DNA of 64,000 nt from Candidatus Aminicenantes bacterium UBA647 (GCA_002299555.1 DBOL01000025.1:1-64000), one strand, 5' to 3'; positions 25,642 through 34,687 are shown, counted from the first letter of the stretch. Numbers and translations are program-made. The notes: a model not told the origin generated them from the letters alone.

Positions 25642-27273
25642 ATGCCTGGTTATGATATTATTTTTGTTCTTCCCTATCCTTTCTCAGATCATCCATCTTT
25701 TCCGGAGGGGATATTAAAAAGGACCCTCGAATCAGAAGGGTTTTCAGTTGGCGTGATCGAAAGACCATTCTGGCAGAAAAAAGAATCATTCTCAGTTCTG
25801 GGCAAGCCCAATCTTTTCTTCGCCATAATTTCAGGGCCGGTGGATTCGATAGTTCTTAATTATACTTCATCAAGAAAACGGAGAGTTGAAGACCAATACC
25901 AGAAGGCAGGAAAAGGATTCTTTGATAATTATCCACCCTCCATAAAGTACAGGATCCGCCCCGACAACACCACAATAGTTTTTGCAAACAGAATAAAGGA
26001 AAGTTTCAAAGATGTCCCGATCATTATCGGAGGTGTCGAAGCCTCCCTGAGGAGATTTGCCCATTACGATTTTCAAAAAGATAAGATACGGCGGTCAATT
26101 CTTTTCGATTCAAGAGCCGACCTGCTTGTCAACGGGCCCGGTGAGAAGCAGATAATAAATATAGCGGAAGATCTCAAAAACGGAAAGAAGATAATTGATC
26201 TCGAATTAAATGGAACATCCAGGATCATTAAAAGTATCTCAGATATTGATAAAAAAATAGAATTACCCTCACTTGAGGATATACTCGGAGATAAAAAAAA
26301 ACTGCTGGAAGCATACCTCCTGAAAGAAAAAGGGATGAAATCCGGTAAAACGATTTGTCAGAAGAATGGGGACAGGTACGTTGTGAGCTTCCCGGCTGAA
26401 GCATATTCAGGAAATGACCTTGACAGGTTTTACTCATATGATTACTCAAGAACACATTTTGGATCCGAAGGGTATTCTCCTGCTTTAAGAATGAACCTTT
26501 TCTCCATTACTTCCCACAGAGGTTGCGGTGGCGGTTGTTCATTTTGTTCGATCACCCAGAGCGAAGGTAAGAAGATAATCTCAAGGTCAACTGAATCTAT
26601 ATTTAAGGAAGCACATTTACTGATGCGTCACAAAGAGTGGAAAGGAGTTATCTCAGATGTTGGCGGACCCTCAGCGGAAATGTACGGATATGGCTGTGTA
26701 GTTTCAGGCTGCATGAAAAATTCCTGCCTTTTCACAACACACTGCTCATCTTTGAAAAAAGGGGACAGTTACAGAGAACTTTTGAAAACTCTCAGGAATA
26801 CAAAAGGTATCAAAAATGTTTTTATCGGGTCGGGAGTAAGATATGATAATCTGACCGTGAATCCCGGACTTCTGGAGGATATCCTTGAATACCACTCCGG
26901 CAAATTTTTAAGGATCGCTCCCGAACACACTGAAGATCATGTCCTGGATATAATGAGGAAACCCGGTTTCGGATCTCTAAAGAAATTCACGGAATTATTC
27001 TACGAGATCAACAATAAAATGAGAAGGAGGATCCAGTTATCCCCCTACATCATCATCGGCCATCCGGGAGAAACCTTCGAAGATATCAGGATAATGAAAG
27101 AGAAGCTCAGATCGATCGGACTTGCAACTGATGATGCCCAAATATTCACGCCAACCCCGGGAACTTATTCCACAGCTCTCTATTATTCAGAGATCACCCC
27201 CGACGACAAACCTCTGTTAGTAGAAAAAAACATCAAAGAATTAATAAAACGAAAAAAATATTTAAGCGATTAA
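25642..27273 (+). CDS. YgiQ-like radical SAM protein
   Basis: The 543-aa protein belongs to the YgiQ family (UPF0313) of radical SAM enzymes. The 4Fe-4S cysteines are in HRGCGGGCSFCSIT (about residues 293-306), with the CX3CX2C spacing used by this family. Other hallmarks are GGVEASLRRFAHYDF, a Cys-rich insertion (GCVVSGCMKNSCL) and RIAPEHTEDHVLDIMRKP. It starts 9 bases after lpxD and shares its direction, so it may be co-transcribed. Reaction unknown for the whole family. Confidence 0.9.
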   Translation: MPGYDIIFVLPYPFSDHPSFPEGILKRTLESEGFSVGVIERPFWQKKESFSVLGKPNLFFAIISGPVDSIVLNYTSSRKRRVEDQYQKAGKGFFDNYPPSIKYRIRPDNTTIVFANRIKESFKDVPIIIGGVEASLRRFAHYDFQKDKIRRSILFDSRADLLVNGPGEKQIINIAEDLKNGKKIIDLELNGTSRIIKSISDIDKKIELPSLEDILGDKKKLLEAYLLKEKGMKSGKTICQKNGDRYVVSFPAEAYSGNDLDRFYSYDYSRTHFGSEGYSPALRMNLFSITSHRGCGGGCSFCSITQSEGKKIISRSTESIFKEAHLLMRHKEWKGVISDVGGPSAEMYGYGCVVSGCMKNSCLFTTHCSSLKKGDSYRELLKTLRNTKGIKNVFIGSGVRYDNLTVNPGLLEDILEYHSGKFLRIAPEHTEDHVLDIMRKPGFGSLKKFTELFYEINNKMRRRIQLSPYIIIGHPGETFEDIRIMKEKLRSIGLATDDAQIFTPTPGTYSTALYYSEITPDDKPLLVEKNIKELIKRKKYLSD

Positions 27274-27328
27274 GAGTTCTTTGGAAGAGGTCGATCGGTT
27301 TTTTCTTCTTACCTCTGACTCCTGAATT

Positions 27329-28168
27329 CTAGAATTGCATCGCTCTCAATCTTGCTACCCTCTCCTCGATCGGAGGATGGGTGGAGAATAATTTGGAAAG
27401 GCTTTTCCCGGAGAATGGATTGACAATAAACATATGAGCGGTCTGTTTAGTTGCTTTCAATGGGATCCTCTTAGAGTACCGGCCTAATTTCTGCAGCCCC
27501 GAGGCAAGTCCTTCAGGGTTGTTCGTAAGGTGTGCACCTCCGCTATCAGCTTTATATTCCCGGGATCGGGAAATAGCCATCTGTATTATAGTTGCAGCAA
27601 GTGGTGCCAGTACAGCCATCAGGATCAGGCCCAATACACCGCCATTGTCATCATCATCCCGTCCTCCACCAAGAATGGCAAACCATCTCATCTGGTAGGC
27701 CAGGAACATTATTGCTCCGGAGATCGTTGCTGCGACAGTAGACACAAGGGTGTCCCTGTTAATTATATGGGTAAGTTCGTGTGCGATCACACCTTCAAGT
27801 TCCTCCCTTTTCATAAGATTTATTATCCCTTTTGATAATGCGATCGCTGAGTTTTCCGGATTTCTACCCGTTGCAAAAGCATTAGGTGAATCCTGGTTTA
27901 GATAATAGATCTTCGGCATGGGAATGTTTGCTTTTTCCGTAAGCTGTCTGACCATCCTGTAAATATCAGGGGAATCTGATTCAGGAAGTTCTACAGCTTT
28001 ATATGCTTTTAAAACAATTTTATCTGAGAACCAGTATGCTCCGACATTCATTACAGCAGCAAAAATAAAGGCGATAAGCATTCCACTCTCGCCTCCTGCC
28101 ATACCGCCAACAAACAGGAATATACCGGTCATTGCACCTAATAATATAACGGTCTTTAAATTGTTCAT
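27329..28168 (-). CDS. htpX: Zinc metalloprotease HtpX
   Basis: HtpX is a membrane-bound M48 protease that removes damaged or misfolded inner-membrane proteins together with FtsH. The 279-aa product has two N-terminal helices, then the zinc site HELTHI (HEXXH, about residue 130). Two more helices and the third-ligand region SREYKADSGGAHLT follow. The C-terminus FSTHPPIEERVARL is also family-typical. It is convergent with the radical SAM gene and has a clear promoter at 28193-28221. Confidence 0.95.
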   Translation of the reverse strand: MNNLKTVILLGAMTGIFLFVGGMAGGESGMLIAFIFAAVMNVGAYWFSDKIVLKAYKAVELPESDSPDIYRMVRQLTEKANIPMPKIYYLNQDSPNAFATGRNPENSAIALSKGIINLMKREELEGVIAHELTHIINRDTLVSTVAATISGAIMFLAYQMRWFAILGGGRDDDDNGGVLGLILMAVLAPLAATIIQMAISRSREYKADSGGAHLTNNPEGLASGLQKLGRYSKRIPLKATKQTAHMFIVNPFSGKSLSKLFSTHPPIEERVARLRAMQF

Positions 28169-28192
28169 CTCTACTCCCTGACTAACACATAT

Positions 28193-28221
28193 ATTCTATT
28201 TAAAATACAGCCGAATTTCAA
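28193..28221 (-). promoter_or_regulatory. Promoter of htpX
   Basis: Read on the minus strand, TTGAAA (28221-28216) and TAGAAT (28198-28193) are spaced by 17 bases. Predicted transcription begins near 28186, about 18 bases before the htpX ATG. No heat-shock-specific element is evident. Confidence 0.55.
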
Positions 28222-28250
28222 CTTCAGCTAAAATATCATTCATTTTTTTC

Positions 28251-28279
28251 TTGTAATTTTGATTATGGTGTATTAAAAT
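28251..28279 (+). promoter_or_regulatory. Possible promoter of the small Cys-rich gene
   Basis: TTGTAA at 28251-28256 and TAAAAT at 28274-28279 are separated by 17 bases, about 60 bases before the start codon at 28339. It lies back-to-back with the htpX promoter. Confidence 0.4.
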
Positions 28280-28338
28280 ACTACGATTTGAATATTTATG
28301 GTTAATTTTTAACAAAAATTGCTCATTTGGAGATAAAC

Positions 28339-28515
28339 ATGATCTGTGATATTTGCGGTAGAGAAAAAGATGAAAATACAGTGCTTTGTACAAATTGCGA
28401 TCCCCAATGTGATTGCGGTGGATCTTGCGGTTCGCACTCAGGAGAAAAAAAGAAAGAGAAAAGTATAGTAGAAAATATAAAAAACAAATTCAGAAGAGGA
28501 TACTTAAAAGAATAA
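28339..28515 (+). CDS. Small Cys-rich (zinc-finger-like) protein
   Basis: The 58-aa product contains CDIC and CTNC, which together can form a zinc ribbon, followed by CDCGGSCGSH and a basic tail. No family is recognised. The start is ATG 28339 with GGAG 6 bases upstream, rather than TTG 28327, which would read through the binding site. It is transcribed toward the propeller gene at 28573 but separated from it by 57 bases. Confidence 0.65.
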   Translation: MICDICGREKDENTVLCTNCDPQCDCGGSCGSHSGEKKKEKSIVENIKNKFRRGYLKE

Positions 28516-28572
28516 AACAAATTTTTCAATATTTCGTATAAACGATCTTAAATCCAACTACAGGAGATTCTT

Positions 28573-29631
28573 ATGAAAAAGTTTAATTTGTTAATACTAT
28601 TTTTATTGTTTTCTTCGCTGATTTTTCCCAGACTGATCGGCACTCTTCCGGATGTGATGAGACCTTCTATGATAGTAGTAAAAAATAATAAATTATATAT
28701 AGCTGAAGGTGCAATTTTTTCGGTATATTCAATTAATGATCAGAAATTATTACATAAGTTTGGGAAAAAAGGAGAGGGCCCGGGAGAACTTATTGAAATT
28801 CCACACATCCCTAACAAGATATCAGTACAGAAAGGGAATATATTCGTTACAGGAATAGGAAAAGCTATCTCATTTTCAAAAACAGGAAAATTTATCAGTG
28901 AGTTCAAAACAACTCAGTCTGTATTCCAATTGATCCCGGCAGGAAACAATTTTATCGCAAAAGAGTTTGCTCAATCAAAGGACGGAAAAACAAGATATAT
29001 GACCATAACCCTTTACAACTCCGACATGAAAAAGCTTAAAGAACTCTACCGTCAGCCATTTGTTCAGCAACAGGGATCTCCAGGGATCGTCCTGGATATG
29101 ACCATGGAATTTGTTTCGATTGTGATTACAGAAGAAAAGATATTTCTGGAGGAGAGTCCGAAAGGATTCCTTATCGAAGTATTTGATTTTGATGGAAACA
29201 AACTCTATGACATAAAAAAGGAGTATAAGAAAATTCCTGTAACAGCAAAAGACAGAGAAGAGCAGGAAAATAAATTGAAAAATGACCCACAGGTAAAACA
29301 ACAGGCCAACAGAATGGGCGGATGGAACGAAATGAAAAAATTTATTAAGATGACTTTCTCTGCATATTTCCCCCCCATTAAGGGAATTGAAGCTTCAGGT
29401 AACAGACTTTATGTCCGGACTTATAATGTGAAAGATGGAAAAGATGAGTACATAGTTATGGACCTGAAAGGAAATGTAAAGAAAAAGGTCTATATTTCAA
29501 ACTCCTTTGAGCCCAGCATCAATTCACAGATCGCAGGAGGAAGACTCTCGAGCATAGAGAACGGGAAGTTATACTTTCTGCTGGAGAATGAGGATGATGA
29601 GGAATGGGAACTCCATGTAGAGTCCCTGTAA
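28573..29631 (+). CDS. 6-bladed beta-propeller secreted protein
   Basis: The 352-aa product starts with a Sec signal peptide (LLILFLLFSSLIFP). Blade-like repeats follow: MIVVKNNKLYIAEG, FGKKGEGPGELIEIP, FVTGIGKAISFSKTGKF, IEVFDFDGNKLYDI. The GKKGEGPGE motif is typical of the 6-bladed propeller/NHL superfamily found in many secreted proteins. Role unknown; such propellers commonly bind proteins or ligands in the periplasm. A CAGGAG precedes the ATG. It is convergent with the mono-heme lipoprotein, 9 bases apart. Confidence 0.78.
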   Translation: MKKFNLLILFLLFSSLIFPRLIGTLPDVMRPSMIVVKNNKLYIAEGAIFSVYSINDQKLLHKFGKKGEGPGELIEIPHIPNKISVQKGNIFVTGIGKAISFSKTGKFISEFKTTQSVFQLIPAGNNFIAKEFAQSKDGKTRYMTITLYNSDMKKLKELYRQPFVQQQGSPGIVLDMTMEFVSIVITEEKIFLEESPKGFLIEVFDFDGNKLYDIKKEYKKIPVTAKDREEQENKLKNDPQVKQQANRMGGWNEMKKFIKMTFSAYFPPIKGIEASGNRLYVRTYNVKDGKDEYIVMDLKGNVKKKVYISNSFEPSINSQIAGGRLSSIENGKLYFLLENEDDEEWELHVESL

Positions 29632-29640
29632 CCTGAAAAA

Positions 29641-29991
29641 TTATTTTTCAGATTCCTTTTTTTCTTCCTTTATAACATCCTGGCCTTTATCAATAATCAT
29701 CCCGGCTTCTTTAACTTTGGTAAAATCAATATCAAAGCCATTGTCTTTCATTCCGGGGTGACAGTCCAGGCAAGTTGTTTTAACAATATTCCCGGAGAAT
29801 TCCATTGAAGAATCTGAAATATCGTTCTTCACTTCAGAAGTAGTCTCGATATCAGCTTTTTTGTTGTTGTCATCAGAACCGGAACAGGAAGTAAAAACAA
29901 AAACAGTAAATATCACAACCATTAAAACCACCAAAACTGACAATTTTGAAAAACCATTTTTTACATTATTATTTTTATTCATTTCACTCAC
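29641..29991 (-). CDS. Mono-heme c-type lipoprotein
   Basis: The 116-aa product has a signal peptide with lipobox VFTSC, a disordered Asp/Ser-rich linker, and one heme-binding motif CLDCHPGM (Cys in the second half). It is therefore predicted to be a periplasm-facing, lipid-anchored single-heme cytochrome, too small for a class I cytochrome c fold. It stands apart from the cytochrome region at 49-64 kb. Donor and acceptor are unknown. Confidence 0.75.
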   Translation of the reverse strand: MSEMNKNNNVKNGFSKLSVLVVLMVVIFTVFVFTSCSGSDDNNKKADIETTSEVKNDISDSSMEFSGNIVKTTCLDCHPGMKDNGFDIDFTKVKEAGMIIDKGQDVIKEEKKESEK

Positions 29992-30474
29992 TTTTTTCTT
30001 ATCCTTTCTTTATTCACAATCATATTTACGAAGACCATGAAACACTATTTTATCTCAATTGTATGAAATCTCAAAATCATAACCATGAAAAAAATATTTA
30101 TTGATATCAACCCAACAACTTATACTGTTGAGAATCTCACCGGGCACTTCAGACTCATAGATAATGTCGCATGAATCTTGCCATATTAGCGAAAATAGAT
30201 TTAATTCCGTAAAATTGATTAGTTATTTTAAATATGTTAGTATATAAATTACAATTGATACAATGAGAGATGGAATGAGAAAGCTCATTTCATAAATATT
30301 CTGCATATTCTTCATTTCAATTTTCCTACGGGAAAGTCCTTTTAATTGAAAAAGAAGCTCTATACACTTAATATTCAATTATTAAAAAGGGATTTTAATT
30401 TATGCTTGGAGATGTCTGATTTTTTGGACAGGATATATTTCCATGCGCTGTGTAGACAAGAATTGAGATGGAAT

Positions 30475-30494
30475 GATACTTAACATTAAGTATC
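30475..30494. promoter_or_regulatory. Perfect inverted repeat, 9-bp arms
   Basis: GATACTTAA-CA-TTAAGTATC is a perfect 20-base inverted repeat 141 bases upstream of the DUF1611 start. It is not followed by a T-run, so a protein-binding operator is more likely than a terminator. It is separated by one base from the palindrome at 30496. Confidence 0.5.
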
Positions 30495-30495
30495 C

Positions 30496-30513
30496 GGCAA
30501 ATATATATTTGCC
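30496..30513. promoter_or_regulatory. Perfect 18-bp palindrome
   Basis: GGCAAATAT-ATATTTGCC is an uninterrupted perfect palindrome. With the neighbouring repeat at 30475-30494 it forms a tandem pair centred about 20 bp apart, i.e. roughly two helical turns, on the same face of DNA. Confidence 0.5.
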
Positions 30514-30576
30514 CTATATTCAGGTTCCCGATAATTCTTCTTTTTACATCACGTGAACTCCGATCAGCAAGTTATT

Positions 30577-30611
30577 AGACAGCTGTCTCAGCTATTAAAT
30601 CGGGGATAGCT
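30577..30611 (+). promoter_or_regulatory. Palindrome AGACAGCTGTCT and leader hairpin AGCTAT...ATAGCT
   Basis: AGACAGCTGTCT (30577-30588) is a 12-base perfect palindrome. Two bases later, AGCTAT (30590-30595) pairs with ATAGCT (30606-30611) around a 10-base loop. The hairpin ends about 12 bases before AAGGAG of the DUF1611 gene, so it could affect translation or mark an operator. Confidence 0.35.
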
Positions 30612-30635
30612 TCTATATTGTCAAGGAGAAGACAA

Positions 30636-31715
30636 ATGAGAGAAAAGGCGTTGATTTACAGTGAAGGTCAGTTGGGGAAATTGGACGGAAAAGTTGCGAA
30701 TGGTCTTGTCAGACATTCAGAAAAGTATAATATTGTTGGTGTCATTGACAGTAACAAAGCCGGAATTGATGCCGGTGAGTTCCTTGACGGGAAAAAGAAT
30801 GGTATCCCGGTGTTTAGAAATATTGATGAATTAATAAGAGAATTAAACTATACACCCAAATATTTTATATATGGGATCGCACCATTGGAATCATTTCTTC
30901 CGGTTAAACAAAGAGAAGTTATTATTTCTGCAATGAAACTGGGAATGGATATTATAAACGGCCTACCTGAATTCTTTACCGAAGATGAGGAGTTTATTCA
31001 AAAAGCATTTGAATATGGTGTTGAAATTAATGATATAAGAAAGCCGCCACCCAGGAAGGGGCTTCACAATTTCAAAGGGAGTATTTTTAATATTAAAACA
31101 CCTGTAATAACTGTATTCGGGACAGACTGTGCTGTCGGGAAAAGAACGTCTGCCGTTAATCTTGTAGAAGCGCTTACTAAAAAAGGCTTAAATGCAGTGT
31201 TTATTGCAACGGGTCAGACCGGATTAATTCAGGGTGCCAAATATGGAATCGCTGTGGATGTTCTGAGCTCAGGATTTCAAAATGGTGAGGTTGAAAATGA
31301 GATCATGAAAGCCGATGCAGCAGAAAACCCCGACATCATTGTTGTAGAAGGCCAGGGAGCACTCAGTCATCCGGCATTTACATCATCTACAGCTATCATG
31401 AGAGGTGCGAGACCTCAGGCGATCATACTCCAGCATCCTCCGAAGAGAAAGGACCGGTGCGATTTCCCCGGAATCCCCATGCCGACACTTCAGAGCGAAA
31501 TTGACCTGATTGAAATAATTTCAGGATCCAAAGTCATTGCGATCACCTTAAATCATGAAGATATGACAGATAAAGAAATAGATGAGACTGTTAAAGATTA
31601 TGAAGAAAAATATGAATTACCGACGATGGATGTTTTGAAACATGGATGTGGGAAAATTGTCGACAGGTTGTTGCAGATGTTCCCGTCCCTATTGATCGGG
31701 AAGCAGATCGCCTGA
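30636..31715 (+). CDS. DUF1611 / DgcN-like P-loop protein
   Basis: The 359-aa protein matches the DUF1611 family: an N-terminal Rossmann-like domain (VGVIDSNKAGIDAGE) and a C-terminal P-loop domain with GTDCAVGKRTSA as Walker A (about residues 165-176) and VEGQGALSHP. One characterised group, DgcN, N-acylates D-glutamate in a catabolic pathway with the epimerase-like DgcA; others are unassigned. The start is ATG 30636, with AAGGAG 8 bases before it; an in-frame TTG at 30618 lies within that site. The stop overlaps the racemase start by one base (TGATG), implying translational coupling. Confidence 0.82.
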   Translation: MREKALIYSEGQLGKLDGKVANGLVRHSEKYNIVGVIDSNKAGIDAGEFLDGKKNGIPVFRNIDELIRELNYTPKYFIYGIAPLESFLPVKQREVIISAMKLGMDIINGLPEFFTEDEEFIQKAFEYGVEINDIRKPPPRKGLHNFKGSIFNIKTPVITVFGTDCAVGKRTSAVNLVEALTKKGLNAVFIATGQTGLIQGAKYGIAVDVLSSGFQNGEVENEIMKADAAENPDIIVVEGQGALSHPAFTSSTAIMRGARPQAIILQHPPKRKDRCDFPGIPMPTLQSEIDLIEIISGSKVIAITLNHEDMTDKEIDETVKDYEEKYELPTMDVLKHGCGKIVDRLLQMFPSLLIGKQIA

Positions 31716-32812
31716 TGGAAACTCCAAGGATTGAAATCGATCTGGGAAAAATATCCTATAATGCCAATAAACTTAAAGGATTATATGGGTCCAGGGGGAT
31801 TTCCATTATGGGGGTTACAAAAGTTGTTTGTGGAGATCCGAAAGTCGCTGAAACTCTGGTGAGATCAGGCCTGAATATACTTGCTGATTCCCGTTTATCA
31901 AACATAAAAAGAATGCAGGACGCAGGAATAAGAGCCCGGTTTGTTTTGTTGCGATCACCAGCACTCAGCCAGGTTGAATCCGTTGTAAAACATGTTGATA
32001 TCAGTCTGAATTCAGAATTGGTAGTCATTGAAGAACTATCTAAATATGCGCTTCAGAATAATATCCGGCATAAAATAATCCTCATGGTGGAATTGGGCGA
32101 TCTGAGAGAGGGCATAATACCGGAAGTACTTTTGGATACCGTAAAGAAAGTGAAAAAAATGAAAGGGATAGTCATTGCCGGGATAGGGACCAATCTCACC
32201 TGCTACGGAGGAGTTGCTCCCGATAGTGAGAAAATGAGGACCCTGTCTGCATTGGCCCGGGACATCGAAGATATATTTAATTTAGAATTAGAATTTATTT
32301 CCGGCGGAAATTCTGCGAATTATTTGTGGTTTGTTTCATCTGAAAATTTGGAAAGAATAAACAATTTGAGAATCGGGGAATCAATTTTTTTAGGATGTGA
32401 GACTGTGGAGGGTAAACCGATCCCCTTATTATTTACAGATGCATTCATACTTGTGGCAGAAGTCATTGAAGTGAAGGACAAGCCTTTAAAATCCTATGGA
32501 ACGATCAATCAGGATGCATTTGGGAACACTCCCGAATTCGCTGATACGAAAACTATGCGAAGAGCTATTCTTAATATTGGATTGCAGGATGTCATTCTAT
32601 CTGATCTGAAACCTTCTATAAATATTGGTGCCCTGGGTGGCAGCAGTGATCATATGATCGTGGAGGATTTTGACCAGGTGTTGAAAGTGGGAGATGAAGT
32701 CATGTTTACTTTGAATTATGAAGCACTTCTGAGGGTAATGACCTCATCTTCTGTAATAAAAAATTATAATCAAGTGAAAGAGAAGCAATATATCCAAAGT
32801 TTTTACCACTAG
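31715..32812 (+). CDS. PLP-dependent amino-acid racemase (alanine/ornithine racemase fold)
   Basis: The 365-aa protein has the fold-type III PLP barrel at its N-terminus. PRIEIDLGKISYNA leads to the PLP lysine in GVTKVVCGD (about residue 35), then LADSRLSN and the phosphate-binding ISGGNSANYLW. The closest recognisable group is the ornithine-racemase/YhfX-like amino-acid racemases rather than classical Alr, whose C-terminal beta domain is only partly mirrored (INIGALGGSSDHM). It is coupled to the DUF1611 gene, suggesting a two-step D-amino-acid pathway of racemisation and N-acylation. Substrate unknown. A longer N-terminal reading from 31646 is only an overlap artefact. Confidence 0.83.
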   Translation: METPRIEIDLGKISYNANKLKGLYGSRGISIMGVTKVVCGDPKVAETLVRSGLNILADSRLSNIKRMQDAGIRARFVLLRSPALSQVESVVKHVDISLNSELVVIEELSKYALQNNIRHKIILMVELGDLREGIIPEVLLDTVKKVKKMKGIVIAGIGTNLTCYGGVAPDSEKMRTLSALARDIEDIFNLELEFISGGNSANYLWFVSSENLERINNLRIGESIFLGCETVEGKPIPLLFTDAFILVAEVIEVKDKPLKSYGTINQDAFGNTPEFADTKTMRRAILNIGLQDVILSDLKPSINIGALGGSSDHMIVEDFDQVLKVGDEVMFTLNYEALLRVMTSSSVIKNYNQVKEKQYIQSFYH

Positions 32813-32943
32813 ACTCTAAATCTGTGAATAGAGAAATTTAGATATATTAATCAAAAACAGAAAAAAAATATTTAAGAAGAATCTTATATATAATATTGAA
32901 AAAACCGCTTTGGGTAAACAATATATTCTTAAAGGAGTAAAAA

Positions 32944-34641
32944 ATGAAAATCACCAGAATTGTATTAACATTATTAATAGTACTGAGTATAATTCAATGT
33001 ACGAGCGAAGAACAGAACCCGGTTCCGCAGATACTGTCGGTATCACCAGCCTCTATAGTCGCTCACCTTCCTGAATTCACCATGACAGTAAACGGTCAGG
33101 ATTTTGTGGAAGGATCAGCAATAATTTTTGACGGAAAGGAAAAGCCGTCCACATTCATAAGCACAACTCAACTTTCATGCATCATCAGTCCTGAAGACAC
33201 AATGATGGAGATTACAAGCAACAACACAAATGCTGATGAAATTAAGAACATGGAAAAACAAGTTTCTATAACCGTAAGAAATCCTGCCCCGGGTGGTGGA
33301 GACTCTTCACCGGTCAACTTTACACTAAAGGAAAACTTTGACTTCGAATCCCCCCGCAGATTGTTCGACTCGATAGCCAACGGGTGGGCCGGTCCCCTTA
33401 TCATAGACAAAGATGATGATATGTATGTAAATATTTCAGATGTCGAGATTAATAAATATAATTTAAATGTTAAAAATTATTTATCAACTTCTGATGATGG
33501 AGGGGACACCTGGAGTACAATTGAAAATATTGTTAATAAATCAGATTCAAATATAGAACATTTATTGGTTGATGATTATGGAAATGTCCACTTCTTTTAT
33601 ACAGATTATAGGTCAAATATTTCCGCTATATTTTATAAACGGAAAAATAAAGGAGATGACACCTGGAGTGAACCGGTCAATATAGTTGGAGTAGACAAAA
33701 GTATGTATCGTACTTACCTGGAAGAGGGAGTAGCAATCAGGGGAGACAAAATGTTTATTTTCTGGGCAGTTACCACATGGACTTATGACTATTATATTGC
33801 ATTTTCATTTTCAGAGGACAACGGAAAATCATGGTCGTCACCACAAAAATTAAAGGACCTTGGGTATATAGGTTGGATACAGGCTCTTTTAACTGAAAAC
33901 GGGACACTTCACATCGTGTATGGGAATGCAATCAGAAAAGCGTCCTGGGAATTCTATGTCGATATCCACACAACAAGATCATCTGATAACGGGAAGACCT
34001 GGTCAGACCAGGTAATGCTCTCCAACGGAGCGGGACGTTCATACTACCCTCAGATAGCATACGGAGGATCGGGGGGAAATTTTAATATTTTCTGGATACT
34101 TAAGAAAACCGGGCAGATCACCCAGGATATAGTGACTAATTTTAATAGAAAAAAAGGAGAGATAATAAAAAAAATGTCAGAAGGATTCTCTCCGGACACA
34201 GATCGACCGGTCCAATCGAATATGGCAATTCCCCCTTCCTACCATTTAAAAATAAGGGATACTGAAGATGACGGAAATAATTGGGGAATAGAGAGGAACA
34301 TCGTTGATTTCGTTACCACAGATGATTATTTCAACATGCATTTTTTCGTTAAAACCGATATCGCAGGAAATATGAACCTGGTTGTTAATGAAGAAGGAAG
34401 TTTCTATGGAGTAGCATCCGGAAGCAATAGCAGTTCCGAAAGTATTGCAGCATACTTTACCAGATCTCTCGATGGCGGGCTCAACTGGACCACACCTGTT
34501 TATTTCTCGGATGACCCTGAGATGATTGCCGAATACCTGAATGTAGACTCAAAGGGGAATGTCTACATTTTACTTAATAAATATGATTTTTCTGAATATT
34601 TTAAGGTTGAGCCATACTTTAGCAGAAGTATCAGGGATTGA
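32944..34641 (+). CDS. Lipoprotein with IPT/TIG-like domain and BNR/Asp-box sialidase-like propeller
   Basis: The 565-aa product has a signal peptide with lipobox IIQC (Cys about 19). An IPT/TIG-like Ig domain follows (about 27-120; QILSVSPASIVA, MTVNGQDFVEGS). A propeller with repeated Asp-box motifs comes next: SDDGGDTWS, SEDNGKSWSS, SSDNGKTWSD, DTEDDGNNWG, SLDGGLNWTT. Asp-box propellers occur in sialidases, but the catalytic Arg triad and Tyr/Glu pair cannot be confirmed, so a non-enzymatic binding or surface role is equally likely. AAAGGAG precedes the ATG. Confidence 0.8.
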   Translation: MKITRIVLTLLIVLSIIQCTSEEQNPVPQILSVSPASIVAHLPEFTMTVNGQDFVEGSAIIFDGKEKPSTFISTTQLSCIISPEDTMMEITSNNTNADEIKNMEKQVSITVRNPAPGGGDSSPVNFTLKENFDFESPRRLFDSIANGWAGPLIIDKDDDMYVNISDVEINKYNLNVKNYLSTSDDGGDTWSTIENIVNKSDSNIEHLLVDDYGNVHFFYTDYRSNISAIFYKRKNKGDDTWSEPVNIVGVDKSMYRTYLEEGVAIRGDKMFIFWAVTTWTYDYYIAFSFSEDNGKSWSSPQKLKDLGYIGWIQALLTENGTLHIVYGNAIRKASWEFYVDIHTTRSSDNGKTWSDQVMLSNGAGRSYYPQIAYGGSGGNFNIFWILKKTGQITQDIVTNFNRKKGEIIKKMSEGFSPDTDRPVQSNMAIPPSYHLKIRDTEDDGNNWGIERNIVDFVTTDDYFNMHFFVKTDIAGNMNLVVNEEGSFYGVASGSNSSSESIAAYFTRSLDGGLNWTTPVYFSDDPEMIAEYLNVDSKGNVYILLNKYDFSEYFKVEPYFSRSIRD

Positions 34642-34687
34642 TAACAGAATTGAATATGACACATTTGATAAATCATAGGGGGACTTA

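Larger units (their letters stand above)
29992..30635. other. Gene-free 640-bp stretch with clustered palindromes
   Basis: No convincing coding frame, tRNA or known riboswitch was seen between the mono-heme lipoprotein and the DUF1611 gene. The left 450 bases are plain AT-rich DNA. The right part contains two adjacent perfect palindromes (30475-30494 and 30496-30513), a third (30577-30588) and a hairpin (30590-30611) just before the ribosome-binding site, each listed separately. This is a likely complex regulatory region for the 30636-32812 operon. Confidence 0.6.

Noticed and set aside
31646..31714. N-terminal extension of the racemase
   Set aside because: It overlaps the DUF1611 gene in another frame; the family's conserved start (ETPRIEIDLG) begins right after the ATG at 31715.
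33481..34600. Catalytic sialidase
   Set aside because: Asp-boxes are clear, but the Arg triad and nucleophilic Tyr of sialidases could not be identified, so only a BNR propeller is claimed.
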